Below are positions 7,640 through 16,276 of a DNA stretch of 44,042 nucleotides, in pieces. The position numbers were made by a program, and so were the translations under genes. The DNA comes from Lachnospiraceae bacterium. GTDB taxonomy: Bacteria > Bacillota > Clostridia > Lachnospirales > Lachnospiraceae. Position 1 is the first letter of the stretch, and each line of letters begins with the position of its first letter. Below the pieces are notes generated by a model, which worked only from the letters and a program-made list of their open reading frames with translations, searched no databases and was not told where the DNA came from. Location: positions 1 through 44,042 of the forward strand of contig CAJTFL010000030.1 in the NCBI GenBank assembly GCA_910575565.1, in the 5' to 3' direction.

Positions 7640-8431
7640 ATGGAGCGCAAGCCGATAAAGCTGGATATAGAAACGTACCCGGAGGCGGTGGCAGATTATA
7701 TGAAGGATTCTGTGCTTTATGATAGCAGCTGTTCGCCCCAGGCCAGGGTGGTTTTTATCGATAAGGATGATGGCTATTTCTTAAAAGAGGCTGCTGAGGG
7801 GACGCTGGAAACAGAAGCTTTGATGGCCAGATATATGTATTCTCTGAAATTATCTGAAGAAGTGCTGTATTATGATTCATCACATGGAAAAGATTATCTG
7901 TTAAGCAGAAAAATCCAGGGGGAAGACTGCACGCATCCGGATTATTTGTCAGAACCGGAAAGGCTTTGTGATACCATCGCTTCGCTGCTTCGGAAATTGC
8001 ACGAAACGGATGGGAGAGGCTGTCCGGTGCAGGATAGGACTATGGCCTATGGGGAAACGGTAAAACGCGGATTTGATAAAAGCAGTTATGAGCCGGATCT
8101 GTTTAAAGGGATTTGGGAATTTGATTCTTTCGCAGATGCAAAACGCGCGGCAGAGGAGGGGCTGTTGTTGTTAAAAAGAGAGGTTCTTCTTCATGGCGAT
8201 TACTGTTTGCCGAATATTATCCTGAATCATTGGGAATTCTCGGGTTATATTGATCTTGGCTGCGGCGGGATCGGAGATCGGCATATTGATGTGGCCTGGG
8301 GGATTTGGACGCTTAATTATAATCTCGGCACGCTTAAGTACACAAACCGTTTTCTTGATGTTTATGGGCGGGATGTAATCGAACCTGAAAAGCTGCGTAT
8401 GATCGCGGCAATGGAGATGATTGGCGGGTAA
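7640..8431 (+). CDS. Aminoglycoside phosphotransferase (APH) family kinase
   Basis: A 263-residue kinase-fold protein of the APH(3')-like family. It has the catalytic loop HGDYCLPNII, corresponding to HGDxxxxN, and the metal-binding segment GYIDLGCGGIGDRHIDVAW (the DLG equivalent). Length matches the family at about 260 residues. It may phosphorylate an aminoglycoside or another small molecule; resistance cannot be claimed from sequence alone. I chose ATG 7640 with a GGGGG site 11 nt upstream; ATG 7616 is an alternative with AAGGAG 4 nt away. It appears co-transcribed with the Nudix gene. Confidence 0.8.
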   Translation: MERKPIKLDIETYPEAVADYMKDSVLYDSSCSPQARVVFIDKDDGYFLKEAAEGTLETEALMARYMYSLKLSEEVLYYDSSHGKDYLLSRKIQGEDCTHPDYLSEPERLCDTIASLLRKLHETDGRGCPVQDRTMAYGETVKRGFDKSSYEPDLFKGIWEFDSFADAKRAAEEGLLLLKREVLLHGDYCLPNIILNHWEFSGYIDLGCGGIGDRHIDVAWGIWTLNYNLGTLKYTNRFLDVYGRDVIEPEKLRMIAAMEMIGG

Positions 8432-8452
8432 TGCGGGCTTAAATCACTGAAT

Positions 8453-8481
8453 TTGACTTCCCCTTACGGGGCGATTATAAT
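8453..8481 (+). promoter_or_regulatory. Strong promoter with a GC palindrome in the spacer
   Basis: TTGACT and TATAAT are 17 bp apart. The spacer contains CCCCTTACGGGG, a perfect 4-bp inverted repeat around TTAC. It drives transcription toward the broken FAD oxidoreductase gene. The palindrome looks like MerR-family operators, but those usually sit in longer 19-20 bp spacers. Confidence 0.65.
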
Positions 8482-8735
8482 GAAGGATGAAAGAAAAAGA
8501 AGAACCGAAGGATTTGGGGGATTTATAGTGAACAACAAAAATTTTGTTTTGGCGTTTATTATATGATCAAACAGGAGAGTAAAATGAAACGATATGATGC
8601 AGTCATAATCGGCGCTGGGGTGATTGGTTCGGCGGTGGCCAGGGAGCTGTCCAGGTATGCGCTGAAAATTTGCGTTCTGGAGAAGGAACCGGATGTGGCC
8701 TGCGGCAATTCCAGCCGGAATACAGGGCTGCTTCA

Positions 8736-8770
8736 CATTTAGCGAAATGTAATCGAGACAGTACACTAGT
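8736..8770 (+). repeat. 35-nt repeat, copy 2
   Basis: Matches 1295-1329 at 31 of 35 positions. It begins exactly where the FAD oxidoreductase frame is interrupted, so it marks the left boundary of the inserted DNA, and its last 5 nt are the first 5 nt of the palindrome. Confidence 0.75.
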
Positions 8771-8931
8771 ACTGCGTTGCGTAAATTCCAGTGAATATGC
8801 ACCCGCTGTCTACGTCATCTGTAAATCCCACGAAACTCGACGTAGCACCACTACGCCTTCGTTTCGCGGGATTCACATCTAACGCAGACATCAGATGCCT
8901 ATTCACCGTTATTTACGCAATGCAGTACTAG
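8766..8931. mobile_element. 166-bp palindromic MITE-like element
   Basis: The whole segment is one imperfect palindrome: left arm beginning CTAGTACTGCGTTGCGTAAAT and right arm ending ATTTACGCAATGCAGTACTAG, with pairing continuing inward to a CACCA loop near 8846-8850. By eye about four fifths of the roughly 80 arm positions are complementary. It carries no ORF. It sits inside a coding gene, so it was inserted. A non-autonomous element mobilised in trans is the simplest reading. No flanking target duplication was clear. Confidence 0.7.
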
Positions 8932-9361
8932 GAGTTTGGCCAGGTGGCAAAGGAGCTTGGCGTTCCGTTTAAACGGACTGGGAAGCTGGTGGTAGGATTT
9001 ACGGAACGGGACAAAATATCCTGAAATATAAGGCGAGCGGGTAGCGGGAATACAAAGAGCAGGCGGAAGCGGCTGCCGGAAGCCTGGAATATAGGGAAAT
9101 TATCTGCTTCTGCGAGAACGTAACAAAGGCGGAAATCCGGGCAGCCATCCATAATCCGCTGGGCGTACATACGGCGACGGGAATTAAAAACCGGAAGAGG
9201 GCGACTATGGGGCGGTGTCAGGGCGGTTTCTATGAAATGAAAATAGCGGAGCTGATTGAATCGGAAACGGGAATCTGCCCGGAGGATGTGCGGTATTCAA
9301 AGAAGGATTCTTGCCTGTTTGCCGGAAAGGCAAGATAAAGGGATAAAAGAGGGATGAGCGG

Positions 9362-11194
9362 ATGAAACAGCTTTGGAGAAACGCCCGTAAAAAGATGAAC
9401 CAGAATATCGGAAGGAAGATGATTTTTCTTATGGTTCCGGTATTTTGCGTGGCATTGATGGCAACTACGGCGCTGGTTAATTATATGTATAAAGAGCGGT
9501 TTATCGCCAATATCGAAGAGGGAAGCCAATACCTGACGGATACATTTAAGCTGAACATGGATTTCTGTACCACAGATGTGAAGTCTCTTTTAAATACCCT
9601 TTCCATGAATGAAAGCGTGCGGACGCTGATGACAATGGACAGAGAAAACATTGATTACGGGCAGCTTCTTCGGTGCGAGCGGGAAATGAAACGTCTGCTG
9701 GGCTCTATGATTTCCATGAAAAGTTATGTTCAGGATGTGCTGGTTTTGGGAAAAAACGGATATCAGTATAACTATCTGGAAGGGCTTGGCGGGAAGGTTC
9801 TGGAAGAGGAGTGGTTTGCCCAGGGAGTGGATTTTGGGAGGAAAGGCTTCCAATATGTGCTGCCCCATGATGTGGATTACTATAAGACGGGGAAAAGGCC
9901 AGCCAGCCAGGCCATATCTATCGTTTTGCCGGTAAGGAAAGGCGGGGATATAGTGGGCTATGTGGTTTGCGATCTTCGGATGGAGAAGGCAGGAGCCCTT
10001 CCCGATGGGATTATCCGCAGTGCCAATATGCGGGCATATCTGGTGAATGATTCCACAAAAGAATATTATGATTTTCAGACGAAGGAAAACTGCCAGGGAG
10101 GGGAAGAGGATTTTATCCGCTATGTGGGAGATAAGGATAGCGATTTTTTAAGGGCGGATCGTGATTTTATCGTATATTCCAAGATGGAAAGCAGTGAATG
10201 GTACATTGCAGCCGTGTATCTTTACCGGGACATCGTGGCATCAGCCGTGGAAGCGCAGAAAATAGGCTTCCTGGTGATGGTGTTGGGCTGCTTTTTGATT
10301 GTGATTTTCGCGCGGATGATTTCCCGGTCGGTGAAGAAGCCGATTGATGAAATTATTGATAGGATCCAGCAGGTGGAAATGCAGGATTTTAACCCGGTAG
10401 AGATTGGGGAAACGGTTAACCAGCCGGGGGAACTGGTGCTGATCCGAAACCATTTTGAGGAGATGATCCATCAGATTAATGAACTGGTGCATAAAGTGTA
10501 TTTGGGGGAAATTTACCGGAAGAATATGGAATACGAAAGCCTGGTGAACCAGATGAATCCGCATTTTATGTATAATGTTTTGCAGCTTCTCCAAGCAAAG
10601 GCAGTACTAAGGGAAAATTATGAAATCGAGGAAATCGTAGTCGCCCTCAGCCGGATGATGCGCTATACGATGGGCAACCGGGAACGGATCGTAACCTTTA
10701 AGGAAGAGTGCAGCTATGTGGAAAGCTACCTGGAACTGTACCGGCAGCGTTACAGCCATAAGTTTACCTATGAAATTTTCCTGGAAAAAGAGCTGGAGAT
10801 GTGCCCGGTGTTAAAGTTTATTATCCAGCCTATTGCGGAAAACTGCATTAAGCACGGATTTAAAAACTTAAAGCGGGAAGGCCGCGTCCGGGTTAAGGTC
10901 TGCCAGGAAGGGGAGAATGTGTGCATTAAGGTGGAGGATAATGGAAAGGGGATAGAGGAAAAAAGGCTGGAAGAATTGAAGGCGTATATTGAGAACGGCG
11001 AGGATAAAGCCTTTGAATCCATTGGCCTGCGCAATGCCTACAGGAGGGTAAAGCTGACCTATGGGGAGGATGCGCGGTTTACCATGACAAGCGTGGAGGA
11101 TCAGTCAACCGAAATATCCTTTACCATACCCAAATCGTGCCTGTTTGAGGCTGACAGCGCCGGGAAACAGATGCCGCGAGTGAATATAGTATAA
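9362..11194 (+). CDS. yesM: Sensor histidine kinase, YesM type
   Basis: A 610-residue membrane kinase of the LytS/YesM class that senses an extracellular, usually carbohydrate-related, signal. A first membrane helix lies at about residues 20-40 (MIFLMVPVFCVALMATTALV), then a large extracellular dCache-like region, a second helix at about 300-320 (GFLVMVLGCFLIVIFARM), a HAMP linker and the histidine kinase region. The phosphorylated His is in NPHFMYNVLQ near residue 400; the ATPase has IAENCIKHG and KVEDNGKGIEE. The response regulator follows after 40 nt. Pairing with an ABC sugar system downstream suggests control of that system. Confidence 0.93.
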   Translation: MKQLWRNARKKMNQNIGRKMIFLMVPVFCVALMATTALVNYMYKERFIANIEEGSQYLTDTFKLNMDFCTTDVKSLLNTLSMNESVRTLMTMDRENIDYGQLLRCEREMKRLLGSMISMKSYVQDVLVLGKNGYQYNYLEGLGGKVLEEEWFAQGVDFGRKGFQYVLPHDVDYYKTGKRPASQAISIVLPVRKGGDIVGYVVCDLRMEKAGALPDGIIRSANMRAYLVNDSTKEYYDFQTKENCQGGEEDFIRYVGDKDSDFLRADRDFIVYSKMESSEWYIAAVYLYRDIVASAVEAQKIGFLVMVLGCFLIVIFARMISRSVKKPIDEIIDRIQQVEMQDFNPVEIGETVNQPGELVLIRNHFEEMIHQINELVHKVYLGEIYRKNMEYESLVNQMNPHFMYNVLQLLQAKAVLRENYEIEEIVVALSRMMRYTMGNRERIVTFKEECSYVESYLELYRQRYSHKFTYEIFLEKELEMCPVLKFIIQPIAENCIKHGFKNLKREGRVRVKVCQEGENVCIKVEDNGKGIEEKRLEELKAYIENGEDKAFESIGLRNAYRRVKLTYGEDARFTMTSVEDQSTEISFTIPKSCLFEADSAGKQMPRVNIV

Positions 11195-11234
11195 TCAATG
11201 TGGGGGTACTCCTGCCGCCAGAAAGGAGGAAAGA

Positions 11235-12758
11235 ATGTATAAGATTATGTTCGTGGATGATGAGGAACAAAATCTGTTCCTTATGGAGAAGATCATCGAC
11301 TGGGAGGAGATGGGATTCAGGGTCTGCGGGATAGCCCTGGACGGCGAGGAGGGGATTCAGGTCTTTGAGGAAACGGAGCCGGACGTGGTGTTTGTGGATA
11401 TCCGGATGGAGGAAATGAATGGTCTGGAACTGATTGAGCGGCTTCAGAAGGAGAAAAAACAGGCAATATACGTTATTGTAACAGCTTATGATGAATTTTC
11501 TTATGCAAAGAAGGCTATTTCCCTTGGGGTGAAGGATTATCTCCTTAAGCCGGTTTCCCGGAAAGAGCTGATTCCTATGGTTCAGGAAATCCGGCAGAAT
11601 TTAGACGAGGCAAAAAAGAAGGAAAGCGAAACGAATTTTATTCATATGCAGTATGAGAGCGGGATTTTTTCCTTTGCGTTTTCCCGGCTGGAAGAAAGCT
11701 GCCTGAAAAAGGAAGCGATAGCGGCGACCGCTCTCCCGGGCCTGGAAGGGGTTATCCGAGGGCAGCGGCTGTGGTTTTGCGAATTGTTTTCTCCTGTGGA
11801 AAAGATAGGCTGTTTGATGGAAGCGACAAAGGACTGGGAAGTCAAATACCGTTTCCCCGGCTACGATCATATCGATATTGTAGCCCTGGAGGAAAAGAAA
11901 ACGGCGGTTTTGGCGGCGTTTGAGGCATTAAGGAAAAGCAGCCTGAAAAAGAAATATAATCTGCAGGTAAATCCCTGCTTTCAGAATGTGCAGGAGTTTA
12001 TTGACGGGTATCAGGAGGGATTTAAAAAGCGCAGCTATGGTTTTTATGAAGAAGCGGGCGGCCTTTATTTCAGCGAGACGGTGGAGGAAAACCAGGTAAG
12101 GGAGTATCTTCGATACGGGGAAAGTGGAGACGAGCCTTTGCAGAAGCTTCTGTATAACGGTTCCTGCGGGGAGATGGAAAAGCAGGTTCGGAGGATGGCG
12201 GACTATGCCAGGGAAAAGGGAAGCCGGCCTGACGGCCTGATTGACGAAATGATTGAAGTGCTGTTTTTGGTAAAAAGCCAGCTTACCGCAGTGTATAAGG
12301 ACAGGGCGTTTATGATCCTGCGGCATAGGAACATCTGGAACCTTCATAAGGTTCGGACAAAAGCAAGGCTTTTGGCTAAGATGGAAGAGTCTCTTAGGGA
12401 AACGGCGGATGCCGTGCAGAATATGCTGGAAGATAAGGGAAATTACTCCCTGATGGGGAAAACGGCGGAATACATCCAGGAGCACTTTTCTGATCCTGAG
12501 TTTACGGCAGGAGAAGCGGCGGAAGCCGTACATCTGAGCAGGAACTATTTCCTGAAAGTATTTAAGGAAGAAATGAAGATATCCTTTGTAGATTATGTGG
12601 CGAAGATAAGGATGGAAAGGGCAAAAAAGCTGTTAAAGGATACGGACAAAACCATTTATGTGATCAGCAGGGAAGTGGGCTATGAAAGCCAGTACCATTT
12701 CAGCCGTAAGTTTAAAAATATGTATAAGCTTTCCCCAAATGAATATCGCAGCCTTTAG
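11235..12758 (+). CDS. yesN: Response regulator with AraC-type HTH, YesN type
   Basis: A 507-residue partner of the preceding kinase. The receiver domain has the acidic pair in FVDDEE, phospho-acceptor Asp near residue 55 in VVFVDIRMEEMNG, and the KDYLLKPVS lysine. A long central linker is followed by two AraC helix-turn-helix units from about residue 405 (GEAAEAVHLSRNYFLKVFKE; REVGYESQYHFSRKFKNMYK). A GAAAGGAGG site precedes the ATG. It is expected to activate the sugar-uptake operon from 13119. Confidence 0.95.
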   Translation: MYKIMFVDDEEQNLFLMEKIIDWEEMGFRVCGIALDGEEGIQVFEETEPDVVFVDIRMEEMNGLELIERLQKEKKQAIYVIVTAYDEFSYAKKAISLGVKDYLLKPVSRKELIPMVQEIRQNLDEAKKKESETNFIHMQYESGIFSFAFSRLEESCLKKEAIAATALPGLEGVIRGQRLWFCELFSPVEKIGCLMEATKDWEVKYRFPGYDHIDIVALEEKKTAVLAAFEALRKSSLKKKYNLQVNPCFQNVQEFIDGYQEGFKKRSYGFYEEAGGLYFSETVEENQVREYLRYGESGDEPLQKLLYNGSCGEMEKQVRRMADYAREKGSRPDGLIDEMIEVLFLVKSQLTAVYKDRAFMILRHRNIWNLHKVRTKARLLAKMEESLRETADAVQNMLEDKGNYSLMGKTAEYIQEHFSDPEFTAGEAAEAVHLSRNYFLKVFKEEMKISFVDYVAKIRMERAKKLLKDTDKTIYVISREVGYESQYHFSRKFKNMYKLSPNEYRSL

Positions 12759-12769
12759 GAGCAAGCGGA

Positions 12770-12796
12770 GAATCCTGTGAAGCAGGATTCTTTTTT
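12770..12796 (+). terminator. Intrinsic terminator after the two-component genes
   Basis: GAATCCTG and CAGGATTC pair around TGAAG and are followed by six T residues. Confidence 0.9.
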
Positions 12797-13118
12797 ATGC
12801 ACACGGGGCGGAGAAGAGTATGGCCGCTTATGCGGCCCCGCCCCGGCGCGGCGAGTAGGGAAAAAGCCTTCCCCTACTGGATTATGGGAAAATATGCCGA
12901 ATAAAATCAAGGCCGTTTTTCTGGGAGAAACAGAGTGATTTTGAGCAAAAAATCGTGACTTTAGGCATTTTCATTGCCCGGAAAGATGAGTAAACTAGAG
13001 CTATGAAAACGGTTAGCACAGAAGAAAACGGAAAATGCGCCAGACAAATACAGAAAAAAGCAACAGGAAAAACACCGGGCAGTTGTAAAAACAGGGAATC
13101 AAGGAAGGAGTCAGAAAG
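12797..13118. promoter_or_regulatory. Regulatory gap before the sugar ABC operon
   Basis: No gene. Two further hairpins follow the terminator: a GC-rich one at about 12804-12845 enclosing GCCGC/GCGGC, and GTAGGG/CCCTAC at about 12857-12879. A weak promoter-like pair, TTTTCA and TAAACT 17 bp apart, lies near 12967-12996. An AraC-type activator such as the adjacent YesN-like protein would be expected to act here, consistent with a weak -35. Confidence 0.35.
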
Positions 13119-14372
13119 ATGAAAAAAAGAGGAGTGGCAGCGTTATTGTGTGCAGGAATGGTACTTGGCTTGGCCGGATGCAGGGGCAGCAAGGAAAAGA
13201 CAGAACAGGCGGAGAAAGGAGCGAAAGGAGTTGTAACCTTGCTTTCCTGGTATACCGAAGAGCAGATGATGCCCTTAAAGGAAGGATTTGAGGAAGCAAA
13301 CCCGGATCTGGAACTGGAAGTGCAGTTTGTGCCGCCCACGGAGCAGTATATCCAGAAGCTGACGCTTCTGATGAACGGAAATGAGCCTACGGATTTATTT
13401 TTTATGTGCCCGGAGGTAAAGGAAGACGTTGTGGCGACGGATTTTGCGGAGGATTTGTCCGGGCTCCCGGTTATGGAAAAGCTGAGTGACAATGCGAAGC
13501 GGACGCTGGGCGTTGACGGGAAGGTATATGGCTTATCCATGGATTCCTGGGCAAGCTTTATGTTCTATAATAAGGATCTTTTTGCGCAGGCGGGGATTAC
13601 GGAAACGCCGAAGACGTGGGATGAACTGGCAGAGGATATGGCAAAGTTAAAGGAACTGGGCGTAGAGCCCATGACTGCCCAGTCTGAGGACGCAGGAAGG
13701 CTTCTTCTGGGGCTGTTTGCTTCCAATGAAGCGTCCAAAGATCCGACGGTTGAAGCAAAAATTGCCAATGGAAGCGCGAAATTTTCCGACCTGTACAGGG
13801 AGTCCATGGAGGCCTGGTATAAAGACGTTATCGAACCAGGCTATCTGGGGCAGTCATGCTTAAGCCTTACCAATGACCAGCAGATTGAGATGTTTGCCAA
13901 CGGCCAGGCGGCCATGATGATCGGCGGTCCATGGAGCCTTCCGGACATTGCCGCAAAGAACCCGGAGATGAAATTCGGCGCTTTTGGAATCCCTGGCTTT
14001 AACGGTGAGGTGATGCTGCAGGGAGCGGCTAATGTAGGGATCGGCATAGCCAAGGAAGCCAAAAATAAAGAAGGCGCAGAGAAGTTCATGGAATACATTT
14101 CTTCTGATGGCGGCGTAAAGTGCTGGTCGGATACTTTTGGCAATTTTATGAATATTGCGGGCGTGGAGTACACGGTAGACGCGTGCATGGAAGATTTTAA
14201 ATCCCAGGTAGCCCAGGGGAATGTATACTGGCAGACCGTAGAATGGCCGTCTTCCTCTTCAATCCTGAATGTATATACATCTTCCTGCCAGAGCGTTATT
14301 GCAGGGATGCTGACGCCTGAGGAAGCGCTGGAAGCCGTGGATGAAAAATTTGAAGAATTGCAGGAAAATTAA
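13119..14372 (+). CDS. ABC transporter substrate-binding lipoprotein (carbohydrate, family 1)
   Basis: A 417-residue extracellular solute-binding protein. It starts with a lipoprotein signal peptide ending in the lipobox LAGC with Cys21 as the acylated residue, followed by a Lys/Glu-rich spacer. The body fits the MalE-like type 1 fold, with segments such as VTLLSWYTEEQMMPLKEGFE and GQAAMMIGGPWSLPD. It delivers a sugar to the permeases encoded next. The likely substrate is an oligosaccharide, because a GH43-like enzyme closes the operon. Confidence 0.93.
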   Translation: MKKRGVAALLCAGMVLGLAGCRGSKEKTEQAEKGAKGVVTLLSWYTEEQMMPLKEGFEEANPDLELEVQFVPPTEQYIQKLTLLMNGNEPTDLFFMCPEVKEDVVATDFAEDLSGLPVMEKLSDNAKRTLGVDGKVYGLSMDSWASFMFYNKDLFAQAGITETPKTWDELAEDMAKLKELGVEPMTAQSEDAGRLLLGLFASNEASKDPTVEAKIANGSAKFSDLYRESMEAWYKDVIEPGYLGQSCLSLTNDQQIEMFANGQAAMMIGGPWSLPDIAAKNPEMKFGAFGIPGFNGEVMLQGAANVGIGIAKEAKNKEGAEKFMEYISSDGGVKCWSDTFGNFMNIAGVEYTVDACMEDFKSQVAQGNVYWQTVEWPSSSSILNVYTSSCQSVIAGMLTPEEALEAVDEKFEELQEN

Positions 14373-14397
14373 CGGACATTTTCTGGAAAGGAACCTT

Positions 14398-15261
14398 ATG
14401 AAATTAAAAAAAGAATTACCGTACTTATGTTTTGTTTTTCCGGCGTTCATGGTTTACACGGTGCTGATGATGTACCCGCTTCTTCAGGCGGTAGGCCTTT
14501 CCTTTACCAATTGGAAGGGCGTCAGCTTTGATAACCTGAAATTTGTGGGCCTAAAAAATTACGTGGATGTATTTGGCGATAAGCAGATGATGACTTCCAT
14601 TACGAATACCATCGTTTATGCCATCGTCGTTCCGGTAATTGTAACGGTTCTGGCAATTCCCTTGTCCGTGGTGTTTAATTCCAAGATGAAAACCTGCAAT
14701 ATCCAGAGGGCGGCGTTTTTCTTCCCCTCCGTGCCCAGCGCCCTGGTATTAGGGTTCTTATGGTCTTATATTATGTCGCCCCTTGACTACGGGCTGTTAA
14801 ACCGCTTTGTGACGAAGCTTGGCTTTGAGCCCGTCCTCTGGCTGGCGTCGCCAAAGATGGCCATGGTGTCCGTAATCATTGTTACGGTATGGAGCCAGTT
14901 AGGATGGCACGCCTGCATTTACCTGGCACAGCTTCAGAGCGTGTCGGAAGATCTGTATGAAGCGGCAAAAATCGACGGGGCAAGCACTTTGCAGTTATTC
15001 TTTAAGATTACTGTGCCCCAGCTTAAGCCGGCGATGGTGACAAGCATTATGCTTTTGATGATTTCCTCCCTGAAGGTGTTTGATCTTCCCTTTGCCTTAA
15101 CCGGAGGCGGCCCGGGATACGCGACGACGATGATTTCCCAGGTAATTATCCAGCGGGGCTTTATTGATAAAAGGTATGGGCGCTCTATGGCTGCCGCGAT
15201 TATCTTTTTCCTTTTTGTTGCGGTTATTACCGTTATCCAACAGAAAATGGGGGCTGAATAA
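14398..15261 (+). CDS. Sugar ABC transporter permease (MalF/UgpA type)
   Basis: A 287-residue inner-membrane permease with six predicted helices; the first spans about residues 10-32. The EAA loop that docks the ATPase is seen as LYEAAKIDGASTLQLFFKI. I chose the ATG at 14398, which has GGAAAGGA about 8 nt upstream and gives the normal MalF-type N-terminus; an upstream in-frame ATG overlaps the previous gene. The stop codon shares a base with the next start. Confidence 0.92.
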   Translation: MKLKKELPYLCFVFPAFMVYTVLMMYPLLQAVGLSFTNWKGVSFDNLKFVGLKNYVDVFGDKQMMTSITNTIVYAIVVPVIVTVLAIPLSVVFNSKMKTCNIQRAAFFFPSVPSALVLGFLWSYIMSPLDYGLLNRFVTKLGFEPVLWLASPKMAMVSVIIVTVWSQLGWHACIYLAQLQSVSEDLYEAAKIDGASTLQLFFKITVPQLKPAMVTSIMLLMISSLKVFDLPFALTGGGPGYATTMISQVIIQRGFIDKRYGRSMAAAIIFFLFVAVITVIQQKMGAE

Positions 15262-16085
15262 TGAAGCTGAAAAAAACCAAAAAAGCAGCAGGCGAGGCGT
15301 TAATGCTTGCGGTGTGCGTGATTATCCTGATTCCATTTTATTACCTGGTGGTGAATACTTTCAAAGAGCCGAGGGAAATGTCTGCTTCCCCGCTGGCTCT
15401 TCCCAAAAGCATTACCTTTGAAAATTACATCAAGTCTTTTGATAATATGAATTTTATGCGCAGCTTTTCCAATTCCCTGCTGGTTACGGTGGTTTCCGTG
15501 GCGCTGATTGTGCTGCTGGGCGCAATGGCGGCCTATCCCATTGCGCGGCGGAAACATAAAATGTATAAAGGCTTCCTGATGTACTTCCTGATTGGCTATA
15601 TGGTTCCGGCGCAGACGATCATGATTCCTTTATATCTGCTGCTGCAGAAAGTCCATCTGATGAACAATATCGCGGGCCTGATCCTGGTATATTCCAGCTG
15701 GTGCAATTTTGCCATGTTCCTGTACCAGGGGTTCTTTAAAGGGCTGCCTATGGATATTGAAGAAGCGGCGATGATTGACGGCTGCAGCCCATGGAAATGT
15801 TTCTGGCGGATTGTATTCCCCCTGCTGAAACCGATTACCACCACCATTGTGATTTTTGAAGTAATGTGGGTATGGAATGACTTTTTGTACCCGTACCTGT
15901 TCTTAAGCTCCAACAAGTCCTTTACCCTGGTTATGCAGGTGTATAAAGGGGTAGGGCAGTTCAGTAATGACTGGTCAATGATGCTTTCTACAATGGTTCT
16001 GGTGCTGATCCCGGTAGTAATCTTTTACCTGATTATGCAGAAACACATTGTAGCCGGAATTACCAGCGGCGCGGTAAAAGGCTGA
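15261..16085 (+). CDS. Sugar ABC transporter permease (MalG/UgpE type)
   Basis: A 274-residue second permease, overlapping the first by one base (TAATG), a sign of translational coupling. The EAA loop is IEEAAMIDGCSPWKCFWRIV. Six helices are expected. No ABC ATPase gene is in the operon; family 1 sugar systems in Firmicutes commonly borrow a shared MsmK-type ATPase encoded elsewhere. Confidence 0.93.
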   Translation: MKLKKTKKAAGEALMLAVCVIILIPFYYLVVNTFKEPREMSASPLALPKSITFENYIKSFDNMNFMRSFSNSLLVTVVSVALIVLLGAMAAYPIARRKHKMYKGFLMYFLIGYMVPAQTIMIPLYLLLQKVHLMNNIAGLILVYSSWCNFAMFLYQGFFKGLPMDIEEAAMIDGCSPWKCFWRIVFPLLKPITTTIVIFEVMWVWNDFLYPYLFLSSNKSFTLVMQVYKGVGQFSNDWSMMLSTMVLVLIPVVIFYLIMQKHIVAGITSGAVKG

Positions 16086-16222
16086 GATGCCGGCGCTGCG
16101 TAAGTTTGCGGCGAAAGGCCGAAATGCCGGCGCTGCGTAAATTTCGGTGGATATATGCCTGCTGCCTGCGGCGGCAATCCTGTGAAGCGAAGGCGTGGAA
16201 CCGATAGGCCTTTGTTTCGCGG
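16086..16222 (+). repeat. Degenerate relative of the palindromic element, plus short direct repeat
   Basis: Between permease and glycosidase genes, ATGCCGGCGCTGCGTAA occurs twice (16087-16103 and 16124-16140). From about 16133 the sequence parallels the left arm and turn of the 8766-8931 element: GCGTAAATT, then GTGGATAT, GCTGCCTGCG, AATCC, and finally CCTTTGTTTCGCGGG, in the same order and similar spacing. It folds into a smaller hairpin (GCGAAGGC with GCCTTTGTTTCGC). It may now act as an intercistronic hairpin. Confidence 0.5.
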
Positions 16223-16276
16223 GTTTTGGAGACGATAAAAGATGATAATCAAGAACAAGAAAAAGGAGAGACAGCA

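Larger units (their letters stand above)
8584..9338 (+). pseudogene. FAD-dependent oxidoreductase (GlpA-like, with C-terminal BFD [2Fe-2S] domain), disrupted
   Basis: The N-terminus MKRYDAVIIGAGVIGSAVAR is a classic FAD-binding Rossmann start and continues to SSRNTGLLH, where the frame is cut by inserted DNA and stops at 8740-8742. After the insertion the protein resumes at 8932 with FGQVAKELGVPFKRTGKL. It stops again near 9020 and jumps over several hundred missing residues to a BFD-type domain (ICFCENVTKAEIRAA and MGRCQGGFYEM, Cys at three of the expected cluster positions). It ends at 9336-9338. Intact relatives are about 480 residues, so this has an insertion, a large deletion and internal stops. 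The intact form would oxidise glycerol-3-phosphate or a 2-hydroxyacid. Confidence 0.85.

Noticed and set aside
7640..8431. Calling the APH-family gene an antibiotic resistance gene
   Set aside because: Kinase motifs are clear, but many members of this family act on other substrates and no diagnostic resistance subtype could be recognised.
8453..8481. A MerR-family regulated promoter
   Set aside because: The spacer is 17 bp rather than the 19-20 bp needed for MerR-type untwisting, and no MerR gene is nearby.
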